64,000 bases of DNA from DASYKS01 sp031404815 (GCA_031404815.1 JANNIH010000066.1:17599-81598), one strand, 5' to 3'. Shown: positions 15,986-24,852, counted from the first letter of the stretch. Made by a program: numbers and translations. Notes: generated from the sequence alone by a model not told the origin.

Positions 15986-17125
15986 ATGAGCACGAGCGAA
16001 GAGAACCGCTGGCATGACCTCGGACCGGTCGAAGAGCTGGCGACCGAGCTGCTGCGGCAGATCGTGATTGGCCGGACCAAGATCGCGCTGTCGTATCGGG
16101 ACGGCAAGTTCGGCGCGGTCTCGGGCGCCTGCAACCATGTCGGCGGGCCGCTCGGCGAGGGGCATCTCGACGGCGAGTACGTCGTCTGCCCCTGGCACCA
16201 TTGGAAGTTCCACCGCGAGACCGGGGAAGGGGAGCCCGGTTTCGAGGCGGACCGCGTGCCGCGCTATGCGCTGCGCGAGGAGGGCGGGCATCTGTGGGTC
16301 GATCTTACTGCGGCGACGAAGCGGCAGAAGGCGCCGCACGAGCATCATCCGCTCGCCCGGCCGGTCGAGCGCGGTCTTGGGCCAATCCGCGTGCTGGGGA
16401 TCGCCACGACCGCGATGGACAACGCGTTCCCGCGTTACTCGACCTCCGACGATCTGCTCGAGACCGCGCTCGCGCATGCGGCGACCCAAGGTGCGGAGAC
16501 CCGTTTGATTCGCCTGCGCGAGCTCGAATTCCGCGCCTGTGAAGGGTACTACTCCAAAAGCTCCCACGCCTGCACCTGGCCCTGCTCGATCACCCAGATG
16601 GACCCCGCCGATCAGCTCGATCGGGTCTACGAAGGGCTCGTCCATTGGGCCGACGTGGTGCTGGTCTCCACCCCGATCCGTTGGGGTTCGGCCAGCTCGC
16701 TCTATTACAAGATGGTCGAGCGGATGAATTGCGTGCAAAACCAGGTCACGCTGTCGAACCGGGTGCTGCTGCGCAACAAAGTCGTGGGGTTGATCATCAC
16801 CGGAGGGCAGGACAACATTCAGGCGGTCGCGGGCCAAATGCTCGGATTCTTCGCCGAGGTCGGCTGCGTCTTCCCGCAGTTTCCTTACATCGCGCACTCG
16901 CGCGGTTGGACCGCGGAAGACATGGAAAAGAACGTCGCGTTCGTCAAGAAGAGCACCGAGCTGCACGACGCCGCGCGCGAGCTGGTCGAGCGTTCGGTCT
17001 CGATGGCGGAAGCGTTGGTGGCGCATACGATCGCAGGGGAGCACAAGGTGCGCGCCGGTCGGAAAGGGTTTTCGCGCGCGGGGCAAGAAACTCCGGCGGC
17101 GATCGCTGCGGCGATCGAGGAGTGA
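15986..17125 (+). CDS. Rieske [2Fe-2S] domain fused to flavodoxin/NADPH-dependent FMN reductase-like domain
   Basis: 379 residues from ATG 15986. Residues 1-110 form a Rieske ferredoxin domain with ligands CNHVGG and CPWHHW (C-x-H ... C-x2-H). Residues about 130-350 resemble the flavodoxin-like NAD(P)H-dependent FMN reductase fold: VLGIATTAMDN start, STPIRWGSASS flavin loop, LIITGGQDN. A cysteine-bearing CTWPCSITQ loop follows the first strand region. The single chain could pass electrons between NAD(P)H/FMN and the iron-sulfur cluster; the partner is unknown. The next gene starts 20 nt later in the same direction. Confidence 0.85.
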   Translation: MSTSEENRWHDLGPVEELATELLRQIVIGRTKIALSYRDGKFGAVSGACNHVGGPLGEGHLDGEYVVCPWHHWKFHRETGEGEPGFEADRVPRYALREEGGHLWVDLTAATKRQKAPHEHHPLARPVERGLGPIRVLGIATTAMDNAFPRYSTSDDLLETALAHAATQGAETRLIRLRELEFRACEGYYSKSSHACTWPCSITQMDPADQLDRVYEGLVHWADVVLVSTPIRWGSASSLYYKMVERMNCVQNQVTLSNRVLLRNKVVGLIITGGQDNIQAVAGQMLGFFAEVGCVFPQFPYIAHSRGWTAEDMEKNVAFVKKSTELHDAARELVERSVSMAEALVAHTIAGEHKVRAGRKGFSRAGQETPAAIAAAIEE

Positions 17126-17145
17126 CCCAAACGGACACCGAAGCC

Positions 17146-17571
17146 ATGACCAACGACCAGGAACACCTCCGCTTACTCTCCATCTTTCACTTCGTGGTCG
17201 CCGGGTTCGCGGCGATGTTCGCTTGCCTACCGCTGATCCATCTCTTTTTCGGGATCGCCTTCCTGACCGGCAGGCTCGAAGGTACCCAGGGAGCGGACGA
17301 CGGCGGGCGCCTCGTCGGCGGGGTCCTGGTGGCGGTAGCGAGCGTGATCCTCCTCTTCGGCTGGACGATGGTCGCCCTGCTCATCCTCGCGGGCCGCTCG
17401 CTCGCCAAGCACCGCCGCTACACTTATTGCCTGGTCATCGCGGCGATCTCCTGCGCCTTCATGCCCTTCGGCACCATCCTCGGCGTGTTCACTCTGATCG
17501 TACTGCTCCGGCCCTCGGTAAAGGAGTTGTTTGAGGTGGGGACGGGGCCGGTTTCGGCGCCCGTCGAGTGA
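17146..17571 (+). CDS. Small integral membrane protein of unknown function
   Basis: 141 residues from ATG 17146. Three hydrophobic segments are visible (about 14-40, 62-85 and 98-122), separated by short charged loops. The pattern (HFVVAGFAAMFACLPLIHL, then a long helix with FGWTMVALLILAG) is common in small acidobacterial and myxobacterial membrane proteins of unknown role. It may be co-transcribed with the Rieske fusion just upstream. A longer in-frame reading back into that gene is rejected. Confidence 0.7.
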   Translation: MTNDQEHLRLLSIFHFVVAGFAAMFACLPLIHLFFGIAFLTGRLEGTQGADDGGRLVGGVLVAVASVILLFGWTMVALLILAGRSLAKHRRYTYCLVIAAISCAFMPFGTILGVFTLIVLLRPSVKELFEVGTGPVSAPVE

Positions 17572-17621
17572 CCCCTTTTCTGATCGCCGCGAGGCCTGTA
17601 CCTTCGCCCGTGCCGCCCCCG

Positions 17622-18878
17622 CTACTTCTGCTCCGGAAACTTAAACCCAATATACGTCCCCGAGCTGATCCCCATCAGTCCCAAGAGCGTGGCGCTGAAC
17701 TCCGGCATCATTAGGTTGTTGTAGACCGTCGAGACGAACATGATGCCGAGCAGGAGGGTCCAGGCGAAGATCTGGAAACGGTGGAAGCTGTAGCCGGAGC
17801 TGTCGGCCAGGAGGTCGCGCAGGAAGCCGCGGGTGACGCCCGAGGCCGCCGTCGGGGTGAGCGCTTGGATCTGTAGGTTCACCTGGGCGAGGCGGGTGCG
17901 GGCGTCCTGGCTCTGGCGGTTCAGGCTGTCGCGGTTGGAGAGGTCGTTCGGCGAGAGATCCGCTCGCGCGTTGAGCCCGGCGGCCTGCGCTTGGAGGTCC
18001 GGGAGACTCTGTTCGAGCGCCGTCTTCTCGGCGGAGAGCTCTTGGAGTTGGGTTGCGTTCGCGGTGTCTTTGCCGGAATTGATCATCTCCTCGCTCAAGG
18101 CCGTGCCGGCGCTGATCCCAATCAGGGCGAGCAGCGAGGCGGTGATCGTGTCGAGCGATCCGGTGATCAGCCAGATCCCGAGATAGGAGACGTAGACGAG
18201 GAAGAACCAGAACGCCATCTGCGCGCGCCCCAAGTTGTAGGGCCGGAGCTTGCCGCCCACAGGGCTCGGACCGGTTTCGCGGATCAAGTTCGAGGTGCGG
18301 GCGAGCCAGAGCAGAAGGACCATCGTCAGCAGGGTGAGCACCGCAGCGATCACGCCGTACGCGGGCGAAATCACGGTCAACGGAACACGCTTCCTGTCGC
18401 CGTAGACGGTGTCGAACGAGGAATGCGTGTCGTCTTCGAGCCCGACGCTCAAGGTGACCGGATGCTCAAGGCTGGTCGGAGCGCCCAACAGATCGGTCCA
18501 GATCTCCCGGTTTTCGGGGGAGAGCTCGAGGTGGAAGGTGAGCAGGCTCCGCGCCGGCTCGATCTCCACGGGATAGTTGCCGCGGATGGCCAGACCGTTG
18601 ATGTAAGGGACGAGCTTGCCCGGATCGTTCGTCTTCGACCATTCGGCCAGGCGGTCGACCTTGACCTGGATGATGTCGTCGAGCTGGAGATTGCCTTTTA
18701 AGTCGACCACCTTCGGTACCGGGGCCGCCGTGGAAGCGATCGCTTGAGCTGGCGCCGCGGCCACAGGTTTCGTGGAACTCGAATCGGCGGCTTGCGCCCA
18801 GAGGCCCCAGGGCAAAGCGAGAAGCGTGAGCGCAACGAGACAAACCGGCCACAGGGTACCTGCCGCTTTCGGTCGCAT
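17622..18878 (-). CDS. Conserved-looking membrane protein with signal peptide and coiled coil
   Basis: 418 residues with a strong TAGGAGGA site 6 nt before the ATG. After a signal peptide (ending near QAADSS) comes a periplasmic beta-rich domain of about 130 residues. Membrane segments follow near 175-200, 225-250 and 255-275. Next is a Gln/Leu/Ala-rich coiled-coil stretch of about 60 residues, then two more membrane segments near the C-terminus. I do not recognise the family. The alternation of a periplasmic domain and coiled coil suggests a structural or sensory role, which is speculation. Confidence 0.65.
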   Translation of the reverse strand: MRPKAAGTLWPVCLVALTLLALPWGLWAQAADSSSTKPVAAAPAQAIASTAAPVPKVVDLKGNLQLDDIIQVKVDRLAEWSKTNDPGKLVPYINGLAIRGNYPVEIEPARSLLTFHLELSPENREIWTDLLGAPTSLEHPVTLSVGLEDDTHSSFDTVYGDRKRVPLTVISPAYGVIAAVLTLLTMVLLLWLARTSNLIRETGPSPVGGKLRPYNLGRAQMAFWFFLVYVSYLGIWLITGSLDTITASLLALIGISAGTALSEEMINSGKDTANATQLQELSAEKTALEQSLPDLQAQAAGLNARADLSPNDLSNRDSLNRQSQDARTRLAQVNLQIQALTPTAASGVTRGFLRDLLADSSGYSFHRFQIFAWTLLLGIMFVSTVYNNLMMPEFSATLLGLMGISSGTYIGFKFPEQK

Positions 18879-19027
18879 GCCTTTCCTCCTAAGGAGTGGT
18901 CTGGGGGAAGGCTATCGCGAATTCGACGCCCGAGCCCCGTTTCGCCCTCTGGCCTTCTGTCTCCTGGGCGCCTAGACTGTCGCGATTCCGGATTTCTCTC
19001 CCTCGACCCCTGGAGGTCCGCCCTTTC

Positions 19028-20470
19028 GTGTACCGTACCCTGCTGTCGACCTCGATTCCTGAAATTTCAGAGCGCGGGCCGGGGTGGTGGCCAATCGGGG
19101 AGCTGTGGGGAACGGCGGGCGCCGGCCGGTCGCGGCGGATCGGCGTGCTGTGGCTGCTCTCGGTGATCGTTTCGGCCGCCTTCGGGGTGGCCAACGTCAC
19201 GATGGGGTGGAACGGGATCGAGATCTCGGTCTTCGGCGTTCCGGCCGGAGTGACGGTCTATCCGCCCTTCGTCCTCTCGGTGCTGCTCGCGCTCTGGATC
19301 GGCCCGACTTGGGCGGCGGTGCCGATCTATGTCGCCAACTTAGCGAGCGCCTTGGCCTCCGGCATGTCGTTCCCGATGAGTGCGCTGTTCGCGATCGCCG
19401 GGGTGATCGAGACGCTCATGCTCTGGGGGGCGCTGGTTGCCCTGCGGGTCGATCCCTCGTTGCGGCGCTGGCGCGACGTCGCCTGGTTCGTCGCCTCGGG
19501 GTTGGTCGCGGCGGTCACCGGCTCGCTCGCCGCGATCCTCTGGAATTCCAGCCATGGGCTCGACCCGGCGATGAGCCAACGGATCTGGCGCGGCTGGGTG
19601 ATCGGCGACCTTTTGCAGCTCGTGGTCCTCGCGCTGCCGATCCTTTGGCTGGCCGGACCGACCGCTCAGGGTTGGATCGATCGGCAGTTCGTCAATCCGC
19701 CGATCCGGACCTTGAACGCCAAGCATGGCGCGGGGCTCGCGGTCTCGGCATTCGCCGTGCTCGGGCTGGTGGTCTTCTTGGGCGTCCATCAGGCGCTCGG
19801 CTCGATCGAAGTGGCGCTCGATGCGCGGACCGCGACGGGAGAGCTGCTGCTGCCGAAGCTGCGCGAGATCATTCTCGCGATGGGCCTCCTTTCAACCGCG
19901 CTGATCTTGGCGACCGGAATCTTTTCGACCGCGCTCGCGACGCTCGGCGAGCGCCAGCGGCGGGAGGCCTCGATCGACGGCTTGACCGGCTGCAACAACC
20001 GACGCTCGTTTTCTCCGGCGTTCACCCGCGAAGCCGAGCGGAGCCGGCGCCTGGGCCTCGGCCTCGGTCTGCTCTTCCTCGATCTCGACCGCTTCAAGGA
20101 GCTGAACGACCGCTACGGTCACGAGGCCGGCGATTTGGCACTCGCCCGGGCGGCCCGGCGGATCGAGTCGGCGCTGCGCGAGACCGACCTGCTGTTTCGT
20201 TGGGGGGGCGAAGAGTTCGTGGTCCTGATGGCCCACACCCACGTGGAAGAGATCGGCGAGGTCGCCGAGCGCGTCCGCCTGGCGCTCGAACGGGAGCCGC
20301 TCGCAGCCCTCCCCGGAGGGGCGATCCTCGCCACCACCGCAAGCCTCGGCGCGGTCGCCACCGCCCGCTTCCCCTGCGATCCCGCCGACCTGGTCCGCCG
20401 GGCCGACGAAGCCTGCTACGAAGCCAAACGCCGGGGACGGAACCAGACGATCGTAGCTTCGTTGGATTGA
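19028..20470 (+). CDS. Membrane-bound diguanylate cyclase (GGDEF)
   Basis: About 480 residues from GTG 19028, the first start that follows a GGAGG. The N-terminal half has around eight membrane helices, similar to the MASE1-type sensory region. The C-terminal GGDEF domain begins near DGLTGCNNRRSF. It has the active-site motif GGEEF near residue 392 and an intact allosteric I-site RETD exactly five residues before it. The enzyme should make cyclic di-GMP from two GTP and be feedback-inhibited. What the membrane part senses is unknown. In-frame codons back to 18896 exist, so the start is uncertain. Confidence 0.87.
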   Translation: MYRTLLSTSIPEISERGPGWWPIGELWGTAGAGRSRRIGVLWLLSVIVSAAFGVANVTMGWNGIEISVFGVPAGVTVYPPFVLSVLLALWIGPTWAAVPIYVANLASALASGMSFPMSALFAIAGVIETLMLWGALVALRVDPSLRRWRDVAWFVASGLVAAVTGSLAAILWNSSHGLDPAMSQRIWRGWVIGDLLQLVVLALPILWLAGPTAQGWIDRQFVNPPIRTLNAKHGAGLAVSAFAVLGLVVFLGVHQALGSIEVALDARTATGELLLPKLREIILAMGLLSTALILATGIFSTALATLGERQRREASIDGLTGCNNRRSFSPAFTREAERSRRLGLGLGLLFLDLDRFKELNDRYGHEAGDLALARAARRIESALRETDLLFRWGGEEFVVLMAHTHVEEIGEVAERVRLALEREPLAALPGGAILATTASLGAVATARFPCDPADLVRRADEACYEAKRRGRNQTIVASLD

Positions 20471-20544
20471 GCCGAGCCGGCCGGCATGGGGGTCGAATAG
20501 GAAGCGGTGACCGAGGAGTTGCAGGTGGGCTTGGCCGGCGTAGA

Positions 20545-22158
20545 ATGTTGGCTATGAGCGAAACCCGCGAGAGCCCGAGCGCCCATCCGGAACCCGATCG
20601 CCCCAGGAGTGTCGCCCCGGGTTGTACCCCTCCGCCTCCCGTGCCGAGCGAGGGCTCGACCGATTGGGGCGCAGCGGTGCATCCCAACTGCTTCGATAAT
20701 CTCGCCCGACTGGGTCTCTGGGTCGGCGGCACTCTGCCGGTCGCGACCGATCAGTCGCCCAGCCGCTATTTCCAGGCGATGGCCGACGCTCAGGTGGGCG
20801 CGGAGCCGAACGACGACGAGTTTCACGTCTATGTCCTGGCCCACGGTTGGGCGCCGGGCTGGCGCGCCGTCGTCGACGCGGAGGGCGGGCGCCTGAGGTG
20901 GTGGGACGACAACGCCCACAGCGGCGGCATCTGGGCCTCCAATTGGGCCTGGTGTCCGTTCTCTGGAGTAGATCCGGCTCTGCCCGTCAATCCAACCGGC
21001 TTGCTGCAATCGATCAAGGCGTTCGACCCCAAGTCCTGGGTCTTCGCCTATTCCTGGATCGATGATTCGGCCACCGACGGCTCATGGTACGACCTCGGAG
21101 AGGTCTATCAATCGGAAGCCTACACGCAGATCAACGGCATCCGCCTGGCCAACGCGTTATTGCGAATGTTGGTGCCCCAATTCTGGACCAACCCGAAGAA
21201 CCGGCTGCACCTGATCGGCCACAGCCATGGCTCCAAGGTGGTCACCGTGGCGGCTCTGACGCTTCAGAATCTCGGGCTCCCGGTGGCCCGGTTGACGATC
21301 CTCGACGCGCCGGAGAGCAAGGCGACAGAGGTCGGCAACGGCGCCAACTTCTTGGGTTTCTTCCTCGAGCAGATGGCGATCGCCGATCCGACGAAGCCCG
21401 GCTCGGCGGGCACGTTCATCGACAACTACCCCTCGTATTTCGGCGTCGCCTATGGCGGCTCGCGCCGGCTTGCCAACGTGGTCGATGTGGCGCTCGATCC
21501 TTCGAAGATCTATGACGAGGATGATCCCGGCGACAAACACTCGTACGCCGCGGCTTGGTACGGCGCCTCGGCCGCGGCGGCGCAGACCTACCGACTGCCA
21601 AGCCTGGGTCTCGCTTGGCCCCCGCCGCTGACGCCTTTCCAGCCGGCGTTGCTCCAGACCTGGCCGGGTGGCACCACCTTTCGCAGTCAGTGGCCTCTCC
21701 AAACGGGTTCGCCTCCCTATCTCTTTCTCTATTCGGCGCCCGCGCTCTCGATCGACACCCTGGCGACCTCAGGCAACGTCACGGGTTCGCCCGCGAGCGG
21801 CCTGGTTTTCGGCGCACCGGTGAGCCCGCAGACCTACTCGATGTTTCAAGGCGGCTACATGAACGGCGCGAAATCCGGCGGCTACGGCTTGGCGTTCGAC
21901 CTCACCTGGGACGGTGCCACGGATGGCGACTATCTGGTGATCACCGGCGAATCGGGCGAGGAGCGGATCCAGGAAGTGACGGTGGTGTTGGACGGCAAGT
22001 CGCATCCGTTCAGAACCTATTCGTTGACCCTCGCCGCCGATGCCTCCAACGTTCCCTATTTCGACCTCTGGTTCTTCATCTTCTACTTCCCCGCCGCCGG
22101 CAACCAAGCCGGCCAGGTCACGGTCGGCAACTTCCGCCGGGTGGTGGTGAGCTCCTGA
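20545..22158 (+). CDS. Alpha/beta hydrolase fold protein (lipase/esterase-like)
   Basis: About 537 residues from ATG 20545 (ATG 20554 is equally possible). The nucleophile elbow GHSHG lies near residue 225 after a hydrophobic strand (RLHLIGHSHGSK), with TILDAPESK downstream as in lipases. The N-terminus is Pro-rich and has no obvious signal peptide. The C-terminal 150 residues are beta-rich and may form a separate binding module. The enzyme probably hydrolyses ester substrates. The much longer open frame back to 19084 runs through the cyclase gene in the wrong frame and is not real. Confidence 0.75.
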   Translation: MLAMSETRESPSAHPEPDRPRSVAPGCTPPPPVPSEGSTDWGAAVHPNCFDNLARLGLWVGGTLPVATDQSPSRYFQAMADAQVGAEPNDDEFHVYVLAHGWAPGWRAVVDAEGGRLRWWDDNAHSGGIWASNWAWCPFSGVDPALPVNPTGLLQSIKAFDPKSWVFAYSWIDDSATDGSWYDLGEVYQSEAYTQINGIRLANALLRMLVPQFWTNPKNRLHLIGHSHGSKVVTVAALTLQNLGLPVARLTILDAPESKATEVGNGANFLGFFLEQMAIADPTKPGSAGTFIDNYPSYFGVAYGGSRRLANVVDVALDPSKIYDEDDPGDKHSYAAAWYGASAAAAQTYRLPSLGLAWPPPLTPFQPALLQTWPGGTTFRSQWPLQTGSPPYLFLYSAPALSIDTLATSGNVTGSPASGLVFGAPVSPQTYSMFQGGYMNGAKSGGYGLAFDLTWDGATDGDYLVITGESGEERIQEVTVVLDGKSHPFRTYSLTLAADASNVPYFDLWFFIFYFPAAGNQAGQVTVGNFRRVVVSS

Positions 22159-22257
22159 GGTAGAGAGCCCGCGGGCGCTGCTTCGTGGCGGCGCCCGAAC
22201 AGCGAACGGTGGTAGGCCCAAAGGGGTGTGCCCGGGGAAAACATCGCCGGGCCCGGC

Positions 22258-22755
22258 CAGATCACCGGTGGGCTGACCCCCAACGCGAGTGCCCTGAGTC
22301 AGCGCACAGTCGAGCCGGGTCGTGACAGCGGTGAGCTGCGCCAGAACACCGCCGGGCCGGACCGTGACACCGGTGCCCTGAGCCAGAGCACCGGTGAGCT
22401 GGGCCGTACCACCGGTGCGCTGAGCCAGGGCACCGGTGAGCTGGGCCGTACCACCGGTGCGCTGAGCCGGAGCACTGGTGAGCTGGGCCGTACCACCGGT
22501 GCGCTGAGCCAGGGCACCGGTGAGCTGGGCCGTACCACCGGTGCGCTGAGCCAGGGCACTGGTGAGCTGGGCGGTGACACCGGTGCGCCGAGCCGGAGCA
22601 CTGGTGAGCTGGGCCGTGACACCGGTGCCCTGAGCCGGAGCACCGGTGAGCTGGGCGTACCACCGGTGCGCTGAGCTGGAGCACCGGTGGCTGCGGGGAA
22701 ACCACCGGTGTTCCGATCGGTCGCACCGGTTCGGGGACGCCGGAACCCGCCATAT
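22258..22755 (+). repeat. 21-bp tandem repeat array, about 23 units
   Basis: From about 22258 to 22755 the DNA is built of 21-nt units that nearly all begin ACCGGTG. Two variants alternate through the middle, one continuing AGCTGGGCC and one CGCTGAGCC. Because 21 is a multiple of three the array is open in several frames; the plus-strand reading from GTG 22228 gives a 7-residue repeat TGELGRT/TGALSQG. One unit near 22641-22660 has lost a single base. This shifts the last units out of frame so that the plus-strand reading stops at 22674. Without that loss it would continue to a stop near 22755. Whether it is or was a protein-coding gene is open. Confidence 0.85.
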
Positions 22756-22819
22756 AGTTCCCGAAGCGCGCGATCGGGCCGGGGAACAGTCCTCACGGCC
22801 CTCAACTCGGGAGGTCGCC

Positions 22820-23167
22820 ATGAAGGACCGATCCTATGCGGGCAAACTCTACCAGTGGCAGAGCATGATCCAGAACATTCAGGAATCGCTGCCCAACATC
22901 CCGGAAGCGGACGTCCCCTTCGCCGACGCGCAACAGAAGGTCGCCGAGTTTCTCGCGACGCAGAACGCCATCCAGATGATTGAGGGCCAGAGGAGAGAGC
23001 TCATCCTCAAGCGGCGGGAGCTCGACCAGGAAACCCGCCGGGCGATCCGACGCCTCGCCTCCGTCGCCCGCGGCCATATGGGTTTCGAAAACCCGGCTCT
23101 CGAAACCTTCGGCGTCCGCTCGGAGGACTGGAGCCGCCGCAAACGCAAGGCGCCGGAAAAGGCGTAG
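22820..23167 (+). CDS. Small helical protein of unknown function
   Basis: 115 residues from ATG 22820, with GGGAGGTCGCC directly upstream. It is rich in charged and Gln residues, with a long amphipathic helix (QRRELILKRRELDQETRRAI) and a basic C-terminal tail. No family is recognised. It follows the 21-bp repeat array and is itself followed by two terminator-like hairpins, so it is likely a single-gene transcript. Confidence 0.6.
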   Translation: MKDRSYAGKLYQWQSMIQNIQESLPNIPEADVPFADAQQKVAEFLATQNAIQMIEGQRRELILKRRELDQETRRAIRRLASVARGHMGFENPALETFGVRSEDWSRRKRKAPEKA

Positions 23168-23236
23168 GCCGGGCCGAAGGGGTGACGCTGGCGACCGCGC
23201 GGCTCGGAGTTCGCCAAATCATTCCTACCGCCCCGT

Positions 23237-23280
23237 CGCCTAGAAACTAGGCGTTTCGAGGGGAGATTTCCCCTATTTTC
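23237..23280 (+). terminator. Two successive terminator-like hairpins
   Basis: CGCCTAG-AAA-CTAGGCG (23237-23253) is a perfect 7-bp hairpin followed by TTT. A second hairpin, AGGGGA...TCCCCT (about 23259-23274), is followed by ATTTT. Together they would end transcription of the small helical protein gene. Confidence 0.55.
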
Positions 23281-23330
23281 CGCTCCGAGGTAACCAGACA
23301 CGGTATCGGCTTGGGCGGTTTCGACGTCAG

Positions 23331-23359
23331 TGCGGTGATTCGCTGCTACAATCACCGCA
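23331..23359 (+). promoter_or_regulatory. Promoter/operator of the collapsed Fic gene
   Basis: TGCGGTGATT and AATCACCGCA form a perfect 10-bp inverted repeat with a 9-nt spacer that contains an extended -10 (TGCTACAAT). The same element precedes the intact Fic gene at 36323. Confidence 0.6.
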
Positions 23360-23363
23360 GATT

Positions 23364-23909
23364 ATGCGGCGAAAGATGCAGGTCGTCTCCGGCCCGATCG
23401 GGCACGAACGGGTGCATTTCGAAGCTCCGGCCGTCGCGAACCTCGATCGTGAAATGGGCGCGTTCCTCGACTGGATCAACGAAGTTGACCATAACGCCGA
23501 GCCTGACCTGGTGGTGAAGGCCGGTCTCGCTCATCTCTGGCTCGTGACGATCCATCCGTTCGACGATGGCAACGGCCGCATCGCCCGCGTGATCGCGCCC
23601 GCTTCTGGCAGGCGCTTCCGGACAGCGGATTCAACGCCCGCAAGAGGCTCGTCCTCAATCGGTTACTGGACGGTTTCGAGGGTGAGGTCACGACATCGAA
23701 GTGGGCGAAGATCGTTAAGTGCTCGCCGGACACGGCCCTGCGAGACATCCTCGACCTCGTCGAACACGGCCTTCTCGTCCGTGGCCGGGAAGGCGGGGGA
23801 AGGCGGGCGAAGCACGAGCTATGGCCTGGCGAGTCTGCTAGGATTTTGGATCGGCACGTAGGAATGTTGCAGGCCTACCGCAGTTCAACCCGTGAGAGAG
23901 GTACTTAGG
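23364..23909 (+). pseudogene. Collapsed Fic family gene, paralogue of the gene at 36323
   Basis: The start MRRK is identical to the intact copy. The sequence then jumps to MQVVSGPIG, missing about 145 residues including the DUF4172 region and the inhibitory helix. The Fic core follows with an intact HPFDDGNGR motif. A second deletion after the core (RVIA) removes about 80 codons and shifts the frame. The C-terminal part is still recognisable in the other frame, for example RLVLNRLLDGFEGEVTTSKW, through a stop near 23909. Both promoter and coding identity mark it as a decayed duplicate of the 36323 gene. The remaining open reading in the first frame ends at 23861 in nonsense. Confidence 0.85.
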
Positions 23910-24146
23910 ATGGAGACCAAGACGGTTGAGCTCTCCGATGCTCAGAGCCAACTGGCAGCCCTGGTGGCGCAGGCCGCAGCCGGAACGGAAATCGTTTTGG
24001 CGGAGGGCAGCACTCCGCGGGCGCGGCTGGTTGCGTTGGCACCGCCTGGCGCTCGGCGCGTGCCTGGCCTACATCCCGGTAGCATGGAAGCCGCCGCCGA
24101 CTTCGATGCGCCGCTGCCGGATGACTTTTGGCTTGGGGCGGCGTGA
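23910..24146 (+). CDS. Phd/YefM-type antitoxin
   Basis: 78 residues from ATG 23910. The opening (TKTVELSDAQSQLAALVAQAAAG) and the following strand (TEIVLAEGSTPRARLVAL) fit the Phd/YefM DNA-binding dimer fold. The acidic C-terminal tail (DFDAPLPDDFW) would bind the toxin. It overlaps the PIN gene by 4 nt (GTGA). The partner toxin is disrupted, so this antitoxin may be orphaned in practice. Confidence 0.8.
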   Translation: METKTVELSDAQSQLAALVAQAAAGTEIVLAEGSTPRARLVALAPPGARRVPGLHPGSMEAAADFDAPLPDDFWLGAA

Positions 24147-24667
24147 AGCTTCTCCTCGACACCCACACATTTATCTGGTGGGACAGCGCCCCGGCGAAGC
24201 TCTCGGCGGCCGCTCTGGCCCTCTGCCGGGACCCGGCCAACCAGCTTGTTCTCAGCGTGACCAGCCTTTGGGAGATCCAGATCAAACGGCAGTTGGGGAA
24301 ACTGGATTTGCGGCTACCTCTGGCTGAGATTGTGGCCCATCAGCAAGAGACCAACGGCTTCGCCATTCTGCCGATCGTCCAGGCGCATGTCTTGGCGCTG
24401 GAGGCGCTTCCCTTGCACCATCGGGATCCATTCGACCGCCTGCTCGTGGCACAGAGACGCGGTCGCCGAGCGGATGGGAACCACGAAGAGCGCGGTCTCG
24501 CGCTTGGAATCCGCCGGGAAACATGCGCCATCCCTCTCGACGCTCCGGCGTTATGCACAAGCCGTTGGCTGCGACATTCAAGTCAAGCTGGTGCCGCAGA
24601 AAGCCGAACCACGATCTCGAAGGAAATTGCCAAGCTATGGCTGAATGGTCCTGGAGTCTTGGTTTGA
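24143..24667 (+). pseudogene. PIN-domain toxin with replaced C-terminus, joined to an HTH-antitoxin remnant
   Basis: From GTG 24143 the first 104 residues are a normal PIN toxin: LLLDTHTFIWW, SLWEIQIKRQLGK, and HHRDPFDRLLVAQ. At about 24453-24456 the expected end (a strand with the last catalytic Asp) is lost. From there a different frame encodes the second half of an XRE-type HTH protein (VAERMGTTKSAVSRLES, then AQAVGCDIQVKLVPQK), ending at 24644. The PIN frame itself runs on as nonsense to 24667. The product lacks the fourth acidic residue and is probably inactive. The junction records a deletion between two toxin-antitoxin type loci. Confidence 0.78.
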
Positions 24668-24684
24668 GAGCGAGGAGGCTCACG

Positions 24685-24852
24685 ATGACCTCTAACACCC
24701 GAGGGCGTCTGGATCGGCTGGAGCGCCAGGTGCTCCTGCGCCGGGCTTCGGCTCCGCTCCCCCGCGATATCCTCATGGCGTCGCCTCCGCGGCCCTCCGA
24801 GAGCGGGAGTGTCCTCGCCGCCCTTCTTGAGGAGCGCCGGGACGACCGGTGA
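24685..24852 (+). CDS. Very small protein of unknown function
   Basis: 55 residues from ATG 24685, with GAGGAG at good spacing. It is Arg/Leu/Ser-rich (RGRLDRLERQVLLRR start) with a helical, basic N-terminus and an acidic end (LLEERRDDR). No family is recognised. It may be the residue of a regulatory or toxin-antitoxin gene in this rearranged stretch. Confidence 0.4.
   Translation: MTSNTRGRLDRLERQVLLRRASAPLPRDILMASPPRPSESGSVLAALLEERRDDR

Noticed and set aside
15461..17086. 541-residue minus-strand frame opposite the Rieske fusion
   Set aside because: Antisense to a gene with clear cofactor motifs.
19084..20544. Long plus-strand frame upstream of the alpha/beta hydrolase
   Set aside because: It overlaps the GGDEF gene in another frame and has Arg/Gly/Ala/Asp-biased nonsense composition.
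22258..22755. CRISPR array
   Set aside because: Units are contiguous 21-mers with no unique spacers, and no cas genes are present.
21769..22821. Minus-strand frames through the 21-bp repeat array
   Set aside because: Open only because the unit length is a multiple of three; no start context or non-repeat homology.
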